The notes under the pieces were generated by a model. That model worked only from the letters and a program-made list of their open reading frames with translations, searched no databases and was not told where the DNA came from. This document shows, in pieces, positions 8,195 through 17,513 of a stretch of DNA of 17,526 bases. A program made the position numbers and the translations under genes. Origin of the DNA: Monoraphidium neglectum (taxonomy: Eukaryota > Chlorophyta > Chlorophyceae > Sphaeropleales > Selenastraceae); assembly GCF_000611645.1 (NCBI RefSeq), contig NW_014012600.1, positions 1-17,526 on the forward strand, written 5' to 3'. Within the stretch, counting starts at the first letter, position 1; each line of letters starts with the position of its first letter.

Positions 8195-10192
8195 TCAGTA
8201 GTCACGCTCTCGCTGCGGCGGCTGCGGCACGCGCTGCCCAAAGAACACGTCTCCGTAGGAGCCGAAGGGGTTGGTCAGCCCCTTGGAGCGCGCGTCAGAG
8301 GTCAGCGCCCACAGCAGGTAGGCGCCAAGGGCAGCAGTGGCCGCAGCAAACGCGGGCGCCGGGAGGAAGCGGGCCCTGCATACAGGGACACAGTGCGGAT
8401 TGCGGTTGACAATGTATGAAATGCAGTGTGTTATCATGCGGTCGCAGCGATCAACTATATCCCTGCGTTGTCGACTTTACCCCAAAGGACACTACGCCGC
8501 CAGCTGATCCCTCTTCACTACATTCTGGAAAAACACCCGGACCCATGCACGCACGCGCATGCAGGCATGCGCGCGACTTGCGCCCTGCACCACTCGCCCG
8601 CCCGACGCACCCTGTCTCCGGGCTGCGCCCGAGGAAGAGGCTGAGCAGCTGCGCCCACCCCATCATGAGGCAGCCCCAGGTCGACCCGAAGCTCCAGGAG
8701 GGGTCCCGCGTGAAGAGCGCCCGCGGGATGCACAGCGCGTTCCCCAGGGTGGCCAGCAGGATGGTGCCCAGGGAGAGGCCGCCGAGACCAGACAGGTCAG
8801 AGAAGTTGCGGGCCTTTTTGGGGTAAGGGTGCAGAGGTGGAGGTTGGGGGCAGGCGGGGGTTTTGAAGGCAGGGAGATCACCACGGGAAGGCAGTCAGGG
8901 TGAGGAAAGGTGTGCGTGCCAGGGCGCGTTCAGGGGCGCTCTCCGCTGGGGCAGGCGACACGAGGCCCCACGGCGGTGTCCGGTTTTGCAATCAGTGATC
9001 CCCTGACATTGTAGTCTATTCCATCCACAGCTATCCTGATTGGCTTATAATGTCAGGTCATCTAATCCGCAACCAACCCAACCAAGCAACATCATGGAAC
9101 ATGAGCACGTCGTCCTCACCAGCTGCGGCAGCGGCATGAGCGCAAACATGCAGGTGGCGCACCACCCTGGCAGCAGCGCGACCGCCTTCTGGGCGTCCTG
9201 GGCGGAGCGCTTGGCGTGGCCCGACAGCCAAAACGCCACTGCAGCGGCCGCGGCCAGAGAGGGCGCCAGGGTGGGGGTGGAGGGCCAGAAGGCTCCCGCC
9301 ACCACCTGGCGGAGCGCGGTCGAGGTTTGCAGGCTATCAGTGAACTGAGTTCGTGCGGGTGATGTCCAGTGCAGGCCGCGGCTGCGGCCGACGCTATCTC
9401 AGCGTCGTGCCTCGGCAGCGCGCATCGGCCCTGAGAAAGAGCCTGACCTATGCGCACGAAAACACTCCCCTTGGGCCTGTACACCACCTCAGCTGCAAAT
9501 CATGCTGCACCCAAGCATCCAAAAAGATTTGGGCAGCAGCGATCCCTCACCAGACCACATGCCCCACCCACCTGCGGCACTGCCAGCACGCCAAACACCG
9601 ACACCACCGCCTCAAACGCCAGCCACTCCCTCCGCCCCAGCCTCCCGCGCGCCTTGAGCGACCCGGCCGCCGCGACGGCCGCTGCCATCACGAGGGCGCC
9701 CCCGAACGCGCGCGTCGGCATGACGCGCGCCCACCACAGCTGCCCCAGGATCAGCAGCGTCGACGCGATGCCTATCAGCTGGACGTTGACCGCGGTCGCC
9801 TCGCCGCGCGCGGCCAGGTGCGTGCACATGAGGGCGTTCCCGGCCAGGCCGGCCGCATAGCCGAGCCAGGAGATGGCGGCCAGTGCGCCGAGCGCGCCAC
9901 CAGCGATGTTGGCTTGGTTCTGGATGACTTGGGGCAGCACCAGCACCGTGAACGGCAGGCTCGAGGCGGCGACCAGCCGCTCTGTCAGCGCGCCCCATTC
10001 GCGGGGCGCAGCTGCGTCGGCGCCAGCGCCAGATGCGGCGCGGGGCGCCACAAGCAACGGCGGTGCAGTGCTCAAAGGATCGGGTGCCGGGGCGGTGATG
10101 TTGCGGCGACGGGCAGTAGGGAGGCGCGGCGCCGCTGCATGAAAGGCTTTTGGGTTTGGATGCTGCAAAACCTTGTTGATATACGATGCCAT
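8195..10192 (-). CDS. MEX1: Chloroplast maltose exporter MEX1
   Basis: Exons: 9572-10192, 9120-9344, 8611-8813, 8195-8375. The joined frame is 1230 nt, 409 residues, close to land-plant MEX1 (about 415). Introns are 227, 306 and 235 bp. MEX1 lies in the inner plastid envelope and exports maltose from starch breakdown to the cytosol. Residues 1 to about 65 are Ser/Ala/Arg/Pro-rich, fitting a transit peptide. Family blocks in order: SSLPFTVLVLPQVIQNQANI, the end of exon 1 VFGVLAVPQ, LLPGWCATCMFALMPLPQL (exon 2), GTILLATLGNALCIPRALFTRD with the hallmark N-x3-IPRALF-x-RD (exon 3, residues 307-319), and a last span ending in NPFGSYGDVFFG (exon 4). Multiple hydrophobic spans are evident. A second in-frame donor (GTGAGG) 21 bp after the exon 1 donor would add seven residues. 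Its start lies 129 bp from the divergent lumen-protein gene. Confidence 0.94.
9002..9057. repeat. Short inverted repeat in MEX1 intron 2
   Basis: CCTGACATT (9002-9010) and AATGTCAGG (9049-9057) are perfect 9-bp inverted repeats 38 bp apart, within the intron 8814-9119. The stretch is AT-richer than its surroundings. It could fold in the transcript or be a small solo insertion; no target-site duplication was confirmed. Confidence 0.6.
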
Positions 10193-10321
10193 TTGCGGCC
10201 TTCGTCAGATCAGGCTGTTAGATCTCGATATGACAGTCTGAATCGATACTTTGGCGCTCGTGATCCCTTGATCATCCGCAATTCAGGATCAGAGTGTGAA
10301 TCAAATCGCGCCCCAGCAGTC
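10193..10321. promoter_or_regulatory. Short bidirectional promoter region between MEX1 and lumen-protein gene
   Basis: Only 129 bp separate the two divergent start codons, so both 5' UTRs and any core promoters must share or overlap here. No clear TATA box is seen. GATC occurs at least five times, in CAGATCAG, AGATCTCG, GTGATCCC, TTGATCATC and AGGATCAG. Both products are plastid-targeted by prediction, so co-regulation is plausible but not shown. Confidence 0.6.
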
Positions 10322-11457
10322 ATGCAGCTCTTTCGCGGCGCTTTCCGTCAAGCGGGGTCCAGTCACCTGCATGCATCCACGGCCACCTCGGTTGCACCGC
10401 GCTACCCCAATTCGCCTGAGCATGCATACGCGCAGGCGCAGTCAACAGATGCGCGGGTGATCCTGGGCCGACGGGGCATCCTTGGGGCCCTTGTTCTGCT
10501 GCCTGCGGCGCCGATCCTGCGACCAGGCGGCGCGGCCGCCAAATCTGACACTGCGACGCCAGCCGCGGCGCCCCAAGCACCGCCTGGCGGCATGACCGTA
10601 ACAGAGGTATGTCGCGGCCCCTGATTCCCACATCGTCCTCGCGCCCTTGGCTGTCGTATGCCATTCTATGTCAGGTCCTATGAGTCGCCCCCTGCCATCG
10701 GCTGTGTGCACTGCGTGCTGTCACAGAGTCGGCAAGTGCATCGTAGAGCTCGCCCTTCTCAGGCGCCCCCCACGCACCCTGCAGGCCACCGGTGCGATGC
10801 GCCGCGACCTGACGCAGCTGGGGTCACTCCAGCGCGAGCTCATTGAGCTGCAGAGCTGTCTCGCGGTCGACACGCCGCCCAGCTGCGTACAGAGCTGGCC
10901 CGGCCTGCAGGCCCGACTGGGCGCCGCGGCGGCCGCGGCCGCGCGCCTGCGGGCGTCGGCGCCGATCGTCGGTGCGGCGGTCGCAGAGCGGCGGCCGGGC
11001 GCGGGTGGGGGCGGGCTTCTGGCGGGGCTTGTCGGGCGGCAGGTGTCGCCGGCAGACATCGAATACATGGAGCAGGTGAGCGGCGCATGAGCAGAGGCCT
11101 GTTGTGCACTCTGGAAGGGGGCAAAGGATGCTGCTACCGCCGGCGCAGCTGCTGCTACAGCAATATCCGCCCCTTCATGGTGTCCACCATTCGGAGGAAC
11201 CACGCAGGTTTACCACGATGCACGCGCTTCCCAACCATCTGTTGTGGGCAACCGCTGAACGCAACCGCCGAAATGTTCAGGTGGAGGCTGCTGCGGTGCA
11301 GCTGGACGACCGGCTGGTGGAGCTGCAGGGGGCCCTGGGTGCGGCCGGGGGGTCTTTCACGGCGTTCAGCGACGACGGCTGCGACAGGGTCTTGGACCGC
11401 CTGCGTGCGGCTCTCGTGGCGGCGTCGCGCATGCTCGCGGGTGGGCGTGATGGCTGA
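10322..11457 (+). CDS. Predicted thylakoid-lumen protein with Tat-type leader, family unknown
   Basis: Exons 10322-10606, 10785-11075 and 11281-11457 join in phase 0 at both junctions to give 250 residues. Donors are GTATGT and GTGAGC; acceptors end GCAG and TCAG. I do not recognise the family. Residues 1-47 look like a transit peptide. Then LGRRGILGALVLLPAAPIL gives a twin arginine (50-51), a hydrophobic core (53-66) and AAA at 71-73 before KSD, a classic lumen-cleavage pattern. The mature part (about 177 residues) is Ala-rich and probably all-helical, with amphipathic stretches such as MRRDLTQLGSLQRELIELQ and VQLDDRLVELQGAL. Three cysteines lie at 120, 129 and 226. A small helical bundle, as in PsbQ-like or other small lumen proteins, is possible, but no diagnostic motif supports it. 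Divergent from MEX1. Confidence 0.72.
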
Positions 11458-11773
11458 CCTGGAACAAGTTGTGCTCAAACTTGCGTTTTTATCTGTGGGC
11501 ACTGCTGCTAACATGCTTGTTATGATGGAGTGCTGCTTCTTTTCAGGTGCAGGACCGTTAAATTTGCGACGTACTTTGACAGATGGATAGGGGGAAGCAC
11601 CAGCGCCCAATCAAGCCCGTTGAAATATGATCAACGAACCAACATGTAATTACATCACCACTTGTTGTAATTTGGTTTCAAATTCATCAAGGAGGGGGGT
11701 TATGACAGCAATGCCAGCGAGCGTTCGTTGATGCCTTCTCTGCAGTCCTGACACTGCTTAGCGCACATCTTCG
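11458..11773. other. Convergent 3' region of lumen-protein and TMEM19 genes
   Basis: 316 bp between two converging stop codons. It holds the shared poly(A) palindrome at 11645-11654 and another plus-strand TGTAA at 11666-11670. The stretch from 11620 to 11690 is AT-rich. No gene is recognised. Confidence 0.55.
11645..11654. terminator. Bidirectional poly(A) signal TGTAATTACA
   Basis: A perfect palindrome reading TGTAA, the chlorophyte polyadenylation signal, on both strands. It lies 188 bases after the stop of the plus-strand lumen-protein gene and about 120 bases after the stop of the minus-strand TMEM19 gene, a normal distance for both. The role is inferred from motif and position. Confidence 0.65.
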
Positions 11774-13374
11774 TCATCTTGCACCTGCTCCCCCTCCCGC
11801 CGCCCACCACGCTAACCCCGCGGCCCCCGCGCTCGTCGCCGCGGCAGCGACCGTGTTGACGGCGTCGTTGCTCAGCCACGGCCGCCCGCTCACGCGCTTC
11901 ACGCCGGGCCCCGGCCGCCCCACCACCTTGCGCGACCGCTCGTCCAGACCTGAGAACTGCACAGTCGCCCCCAGCAGGGAATCCACGAGGGACCCCGCAA
12001 GGCCAGCAACCAAACCAGCCGCCGCCCAGAGCGCCGCCACCGCGGCGCTGTCCGGCAAGTGCTGCTGCTGCAGCCGCTGCTGCTGCCCGTGCCCGGCCCC
12101 ACCGCTCGCCGCGGCGGCCAGCAGCGAGGCTCTCAGCTCGCCGAGCCCTTGGGGTGGCGCCAGCACAGTGTCCCCAAGGGCCGTGCCCAGCGCCCAGTAC
12201 GCCGCCCCCATGAACACCCCTGCGGCAGCGCTGCACGCGCAGCCGAGCGCGGAGACCGCGCCGTTGGTGCCCGGCGGCACGACGCGCCAGGTGGTGACGA
12301 GGCGCGGCGGGCGGGTGGAGAGGATTCCGACCTCTGATGCCCAGGTGTCGGCGCAGACAGCGGCGTAGTGGCCCTGTGGTTGCAGGGCGTCCCGGGCAGG
12401 GTTGGCACAGCACCGCGTTGGTTGCATGGAGCGCGTGGTTGGTATGGACAAATGCCGGCACGACTTGTTAATCAGGGCTGGCGGGCGCATGTCGGCTGAC
12501 CCATCAAACGCCGACGCCAGATCGAGAACATCAAAGCCGCATAGCATATGCGCATTGCAAGCAGCTGGTTTCGCCCCATGCTATGCCGGGTGCACCAGCT
12601 GCTGGCCCACCAGAAAGGCCGCAGTGGCCGCCCACTGCACTGCTGCCGCCTGCTGCGGGTCAGCGACCACCAGCGGCGCGCACTGGGTGGTCACAGCCGC
12701 GACGACGCCGCCGAGGCTGTTGGAGAGCACCTGCCAATAGACGCCACGGCATATTTCTCAAGGGCTGAGTGCTGGGACCACAGGGTTGCAGCATGCCGCA
12801 ACTCATCAGGGCGAACCAGCTGCTGCTGGAGCCTGTCAGGTTGCTAAGGCTCACAGGCATGTTGCCCTTGTGTTGCAAGCGCTTGGTCATTGATAAATTT
12901 GCACTCGGACTGCACAATGTTCAGGGAGGGCGGGACCTGGACCGCCATGCAGGGAGTTGGGGCTCACCTGTGTCGCGGAGCGCTGGCCGTCCACCTTGAA
13001 GGACTCCTCAAGCTGCTGCTTGCGGTCCTGCTGCAGCTTGGTCAGCTGCGGGGCACCACACAGTGCAGTGGGTGTGGACACATTCGTGCCTTGCAAGTGG
13101 AAGCGTGCACCTGCAACGGGCCAACACGCCTCACGGCAGGTGGCCTTCAAAGCAGCTGCGGTGTGCCTGCTCGTGCTTTCACCTTGGATGATGTCAGGTA
13201 GAACAGGATCAGCAGCAGCCCGCTGGTATATGACGCCTGCATGGTCACTAGTCCGACCAAAAAAGCCGCGGCTGCTCCTGAGGGCGAGAGAGACCGCTTG
13301 CGAAGGCCGCGCAGAGCCATGAGCCCGGCGACAGCTGCGCCGACAGCCAGCCGCGTCAGCCACTGTGGGTCCAT
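11774..13374 (-). CDS. TMEM19: TMEM19/PGR-type DUF92 integral membrane protein
   Basis: Exons 13183-13374, 12968-13045, 12611-12730 and 11774-12373, all phase 0, make 329 residues (human TMEM19 is about 336). Family blocks in order: [22 protein letters not shown], then [12 protein letters not shown] ending exon 1, then [73 protein letters not shown], and [13 protein letters not shown] near the C-terminus. The DTWASE and GTNGAVS forms fit TMEM19/PGR rather than the plastid phytyl-phosphate kinase VTE6 (DTVSSE, GTEGAMS), and no transit peptide is evident. The biochemical activity of TMEM19/PGR proteins is not well settled; plant PGR has been linked to sugar responses. A Gln-rich insert (GQQQRLQQQ) lies in exon 4. 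The exon 3 donor was set at CTG|GTGGGC; a GTGCAC donor 15 bp on would add five residues. The start at 13374 has context AGCCATGG. Confidence 0.88.
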
Positions 13375-13603
13375 GGCTGCTTTGTATTCTGCTTGTATTC
13401 CCGTCACGCTTGCGTCGTGGAGTGCAAAGACATATACAGGTATACAGCTTGCTCGATGACACCAGATCTTCTCGGTCTGTGATCAATCAGAGTGATTAGC
13501 AACACGTACCAGTTTTTTTGCTTTCCGTTCTGTGCTGTTTTGCGTGCTAATACACCGGTACGGTATTACACCAACCAACAAGCCCCACAGCCCTGCCGCA
13601 CCC
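13375..13603. promoter_or_regulatory. Bidirectional promoter region between TMEM19 and GFA genes
   Basis: 229 bp between divergent start codons. An AT-rich stretch (ACATATACAGGTATACAG, about 13430-13447) could act as a TATA-like element. A T-run lies near 13512-13519. TACGGTATTA at 13559-13568, some 35 bp before the GFA start codon, equals the first ten bases of the hAT subterminal repeat found 10 kb away. Confidence 0.5.
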
Positions 13604-14188
13604 ATGACAGAAGCCCCGCCAGGTGCTCGTGCTGACGTCCTCACCGGGCGCTGCCTTTGCGGTGCTGTGCGCTGGCGTGCCAATGCCCCACCCAAGCGCA
13701 TCGGCTGGTGCCACTGTGGCATGTGTCGCCGACACTCCGGCGCCCCCGCCCCAGCCTTTGCCAGCTTCGTGCGCGCATCGCTGACCCTGGACGGGCCAAC
13801 AGCCGCGCATGCCTCGTCAGCTTCGGCGCGGCGGCTCTTCTGCCCGAGATGCGGCTCCCCCATCGCATGGGATGGTGATGGGGAGGATACCGTTGCCATC
13901 TACGTGGGCACAGCAGATGATGTGGCTGCCATGGTCCCAACGTATGGTGCGTGTGTATGGTGCGTGTGTGTGGTGCCTGGCTGGGCAGCGACAGTGGCGA
14001 GGGTGGGTGCCATGCCATGAAGATCCTGGAGAGGCTGATTGCGTGACGCCAGCCTCTATCCCTCAACACTGCATGCATCAGACGGCCGCCTCCGCCCCTG
14101 TGCGCCACCTTCAGAGATATTCACCGCAGATGCGGTGCCATGGATGCCGCGGCAGGCTGGCATCACATCGCATGTTGGGTCCAACTAG
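13604..14188 (+). CDS. GFA/CENP-V-type zinc-binding protein
   Basis: Exons 13604-13946 and 14115-14188 join in phase 1 (TAT G|AG ATA) to give 138 residues, normal for the family. The seven-cysteine GFA pattern is complete: C17-L-C19-G, then WC36-H-C38-x2-C41-R-x2-SG, then FC80-x2-C83-GSP. Known GFA folds bind one structural zinc with the first and last pairs and a second with the middle CxCxxC. The second exon supplies the typical tail (PTYEIFTADAVPWMP), which confirms the splice. The namesake bacterial enzyme was proposed to speed glutathione-formaldehyde adduct formation; most members have unknown substrates, so a formaldehyde role here is only a guess. No targeting signal is obvious. The donor region is duplicated (see repeat at 13942-13967). 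Divergent from TMEM19, tail-to-tail with RNR2. Confidence 0.9.
13942..13967 (+). repeat. 13-bp tandem duplication containing the GFA 5' splice site
   Basis: GTATGGTGCGTGT occurs twice head to tail (13942-13954 and 13955-13967). Each copy carries the same donor, TATG|GTGCGT. The first keeps the reading frame; the second would add 13 nt and shift it. Confidence 0.85.
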
Positions 14189-14930
14189 CCCGCGGCTTTG
14201 GATTCCCATGGGCTGACCACCTTTGGCCCGCTTGCAACAAGCTGCCGATGTTATTCAAAGGCAGGCCCAATCGGTGCCAACAGCAAACTGGAGTGGGGGC
14301 CAACAGTGGCCGTGTGGGTTCAGCCATGTTGGGCTGAAGTGCCTACCCTATGTTGAGGTTTTCGACCCGCTGCCCCTAGGTGGATGGGCGTGGAAGGCGC
14401 TGTTCAAGCAGGGGCACTTTGTGGCACTTGATATGCCGTCCATGGAGGCGGCGCCGCCCGCGTGCTGACACGTAAGCTCGGAGCGACTGGAAACTGTTAC
14501 ATGTGGCTTTTGGAGCTTGTAGTTGTGGCCCAAACCTGACTGCATTCGTATGTGATGCACTCAGCAATAATTTAAATTAATGATATTCTGAGCTGGGTAA
14601 GTGGGCGTGACAACGGCAGCCTGCTCAACTGTTGATCAGCATGAATGGGAGCCCAGAGGCCGCCCCAGGGCCTGGTTTGCTGCAACCTGCTGGCGGTAGC
14701 CCGAGGAAACCACTGGTGCTGCGTACATCGCAACCTGCATCTGCTGAGCAAAATTGCTGGGGCGCCGTGCCCAGAAACGAAGCGACACCACCGCACACCC
14801 AGAGTATATCTGGGCCCGACATGAAAAATGGGTGCCAGACCCCAGTAGGGCGGGGAGCAATGGCGCCTGCGGCAGCCCATGAGAGACATGGAGCCGCATC
14901 AACTTGATTGCAGTGGTGTAGTCTGGATCC
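14189..14930. other. Convergent 3' region of GFA and RNR small-subunit genes
   Basis: 742 bp between converging stops. On the minus strand TGTAA at 14501-14497 may be the RNR poly(A) signal, 430 bases after the stop. No TGTAA is visible on the plus strand for the GFA gene. An 81-codon plus-strand frame ending at 14468 shows no recognisable motif; I treat it as UTR. Confidence 0.45.
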
Positions 14931-17430
14931 CTAAAAGTCCTCCTCGGTTGTGAACACAAAGTCTTTAAAGCCGCAGCCTATCAAGTTAACCCCTGCTTGG
15001 TCGGCGTCGTCGCCACCTGCCGCACGTGCAACTGCCTTTGCGCAGACCGCGCGCGCTGACGCCATGACACCCGCCTTCTGGTAGTCCCCAACCCGGCGCT
15101 CAAAGAAGTTGGCCTTGTGCGGGGTCAAGGGGTTGGGGCAAAGGACAGGGGCGACGCATCGTGAGCCGGGGATGCTGCTCGTTGACATCGCGTGCGGCCT
15201 CCTCGGCTCATCGGCGCAACCCCGCTCACCGTGCTGCGCTCCCTTCCTAGAGGCGCTGCGCCAACTCTGTCCCTGCCCCTCCCCCCTCTCAAGCTGCTCT
15301 TGTCAAGCACTCGCCGCTGAGCGCTCACCCCAAACCCTCACATCATCAAATACACACGACAACAATACATACAACCAAGCAAACCCCATTCAGCATCACG
15401 CCAATCGTGCCACATCAGCCCCAGCCATGGCCCCCACCTTGCCCTGCAGGCTGATCATCTCCATCCAGTCAAAGGGGTTGAGCGCGCCATACAGCTTGGA
15501 GTAGCCCAGGGCCACCAGCAGCCTGCGGGGGGGGGGCGGGGGGGCGTGTACGAATGTGAGAAGCTGACAGGCACCTGCTGCGAGCCCAACACTGCACTCA
15601 ACATAAGGCCACAACATCCACGCACAGTTTTTGTGCAGAAACTACACGATCAACGTGGGCACCCGTGGTCTTGAGATACTCTCCGGGCCCCACGCCTTTG
15701 ACATGAAATGGGCACAAGGTTGGGTACGGTGCGGCAATGCGATGCAGCACCGCGTTGCCCCAAGTGCTGCTGCACCACCACACACGCACAACCAAGGGCG
15801 CATGCACACACAACACCCCCCACCTTCCTTCTCACATGCACACACACTCTCTCTCGCGCGCGCACGCACTCACCCACCCATCCACCAACCTCATGCGTAA
15901 CACACCCACCCACCCAGACATGCACGCAATGAAACGAAAGCACGCACGCACGCCCACCTGTCCGCCACGAACTCCACGTACTGCCCCATGAGCCGCAGGT
16001 TCATGCCTATGAGGTCCACGCGCAGCGCCTCCGCCACAAAGGCCTCCTCCAGCTCCACGGCCTCGCGCACTATGGCGTGGGCCGTGGCCTCGTCCAGGGG
16101 GTGCTGCAGCTGGCTGTTGAGGGGGTCGAGGGGGGATGAGCGGGGGGTTGGTGGGGGGTGAGCGGGTGTTAGGATGGCTCAGGGGGTGCAGGGTGGGGCT
16201 GTGGGAGTGGGAGCAGGTGAGGATCACGGGTCCACTATGAAGCAGAGGGCGCTGAATTGATGCTTGCAGCAGCTGCGAGAATCGCAGACTTGGGGCGAGA
16301 AACACAACGTCTGCGTTAAGACGCAGCGGTACGCCCCACTCGCGCGGGCTGCTGCGCTGCATCACAGCATGCCTCACGCGCTGCCGCCGCAGACGGTGCC
16401 CACCTGTACAGGAGGCAGGCAAAGTCTGTGTGCAGCCCCTCGTCCCGGCTGATGAGCTCGTTGCTGAACGTGAGCCCTGGCATGAGGCCACGCTTCTTGA
16501 TCCAAAATATGGCGCAGAAGCTGCCGCTGAAGTGGATGCCCTCGACGCACGCAAACGCCAGCAGCCGCTGCGCAAAGGGCGCCCCGCTGCCGCCCCAGCG
16601 CAGCGCCCAGGCGGCTTTGCGGCCGATGACAGGGACCGTGTGTATGGCGCGCAGCAGGGAGGCGCGCTCTGTGGGGTCCCTGACGTACGACTGCAGCAGC
16701 AGGCTGTACATCTCTGGGGTGGGCACAGGGCGAGGGTGGGGTGGGGTGGGGGATGCGGGGTGTCAGCGAAGGTTGGGTTGGCGGTTATGGCCGCAGTGTC
16801 ACACCAGAGCAGCCTCAGCAGGGCACCCAGCCCAGGTGTTCATGTCATGTTGTGGCAGCTTGTTCCAGCAGCGTGCTGCAGAAACAAGGCGCATCGATCA
16901 ACGTGATGGCCGGCTGCCTTTCGGGCTTACCGCTGTGTATGTTCTCAATGGCAATCTGGAAGCCGTAGAACGCGCGCGCCTCGGGGGACTGGATCTCTGG
17001 GTTGGGCGGTTGGCGGGGGGGTTGAGGGGGATTTGGGGGGAGCGGTGCTCGTGGGTGCCAATATACACCAAACAGTAGGCTGCCAGGCTTGCCCAGACCC
17101 CAAGCCCACAAAGTTGGTTGACAGCTCAGCCGCCACGCTGCAACTGCCGGTCCTTGACCCTTCCTGCAGCGCTTCCTCCATTCCCCATCCTGCCCGCCCT
17201 CCAATGCCAGCCCCCTTGCCGCGGCCGCCGCACCCGTCATGAAGTTTGCCGCGAGGTTCTCCAGCACGATGCCGTCTGAGGCCGCGAAGAACGCGAGGAC
17301 GGTCTTGACAAACCTCTGCTCCGCGGCACTAAGCCGCGCCCAGTCCCTGGCGTCATGGCTGAGGTCCACCTCGTCCACAGTCCAGAAGCTGGCCAGCGCC
17401 TGCTTGTACATCTCCCAGACGGCAGGGTAC
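14931..17430 (-). CDS. RNR2: Ribonucleotide reductase small subunit R2 (N-terminus outside window)
   Basis: Visible exons: 17234-17430, 16931-16996, 16404-16713, 15958-16113, 15438-15522, 14931-15113. Phases all agree; about 331 residues are present. Class Ia R2 holds the diiron-tyrosyl radical that drives reduction of ribonucleotides to deoxyribonucleotides. All key residues are visible: ligand Asp in FWTVDEVDL, Glu and His in IENIHS, the radical Tyr in EMYSLLL, Glu in [13 protein letters not shown], and Glu and His in [31 protein letters not shown] and [14 protein letters not shown] follow. The C-terminus FTTEEDF is the tail that binds the large subunit. The first visible codons read [11 protein letters not shown], so only some 20-30 N-terminal residues are missing, to the right of a CA/GT-repeat intron. 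The linker between [10 protein letters not shown] and the tail is about 20 residues longer than in Arabidopsis R2. The last intron uses a CACAAG acceptor. Confidence 0.97.
15523..15957 (-). repeat. Low-complexity CA/CT/CG-rich RNR intron
   Basis: The 435-bp intron between the exons ending FVADR and beginning LLVALGY. From about 15775 to 15955 the plus strand is a patchwork of CA, CT, CG, CCAC and CCAT repeats, with a TCTCTCTCGCGCGCGCACGC core near 15850-15868. The acceptor end (plus 15527-15545) is a run of G broken by one C. Confidence 0.7.
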
Positions 17431-17458
17431 CTGGGCGTGCGTGTGTGTGTGCATGCGA

Positions 17459-17460
<2 letters not shown>

Positions 17461-17510
<50 letters not shown>
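17461..17510. repeat. (GT)25 dinucleotide microsatellite
   Basis: Twenty-five uninterrupted GT units, in the intron just upstream of the first visible RNR exon (acceptor at 17431-17433, minus strand). In the transcript this is a CA repeat about 30-80 bases before the 3' splice site. Length is likely polymorphic between strains. Confidence 0.95.

Positions 17511-17513
<3 letters not shown>

Noticed and set aside
9353..10624. A 423-codon plus-strand open frame
   Set aside because: Most of it is antisense to MEX1 exon 1. Only its end, from ATG 10322, belongs to a real gene (the lumen protein).
11774..13374. Phytyl-phosphate kinase VTE6 as identity of the DUF92 gene
   Set aside because: The family is shared, but the DTWASE and GTNGAVS motifs and the lack of a transit peptide fit the TMEM19/PGR branch.
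14223..14468. An 81-codon plus-strand frame after the GFA gene
   Set aside because: It lies downstream of the GFA stop codon in the convergent 3' region, with no motif or splice link to the gene.
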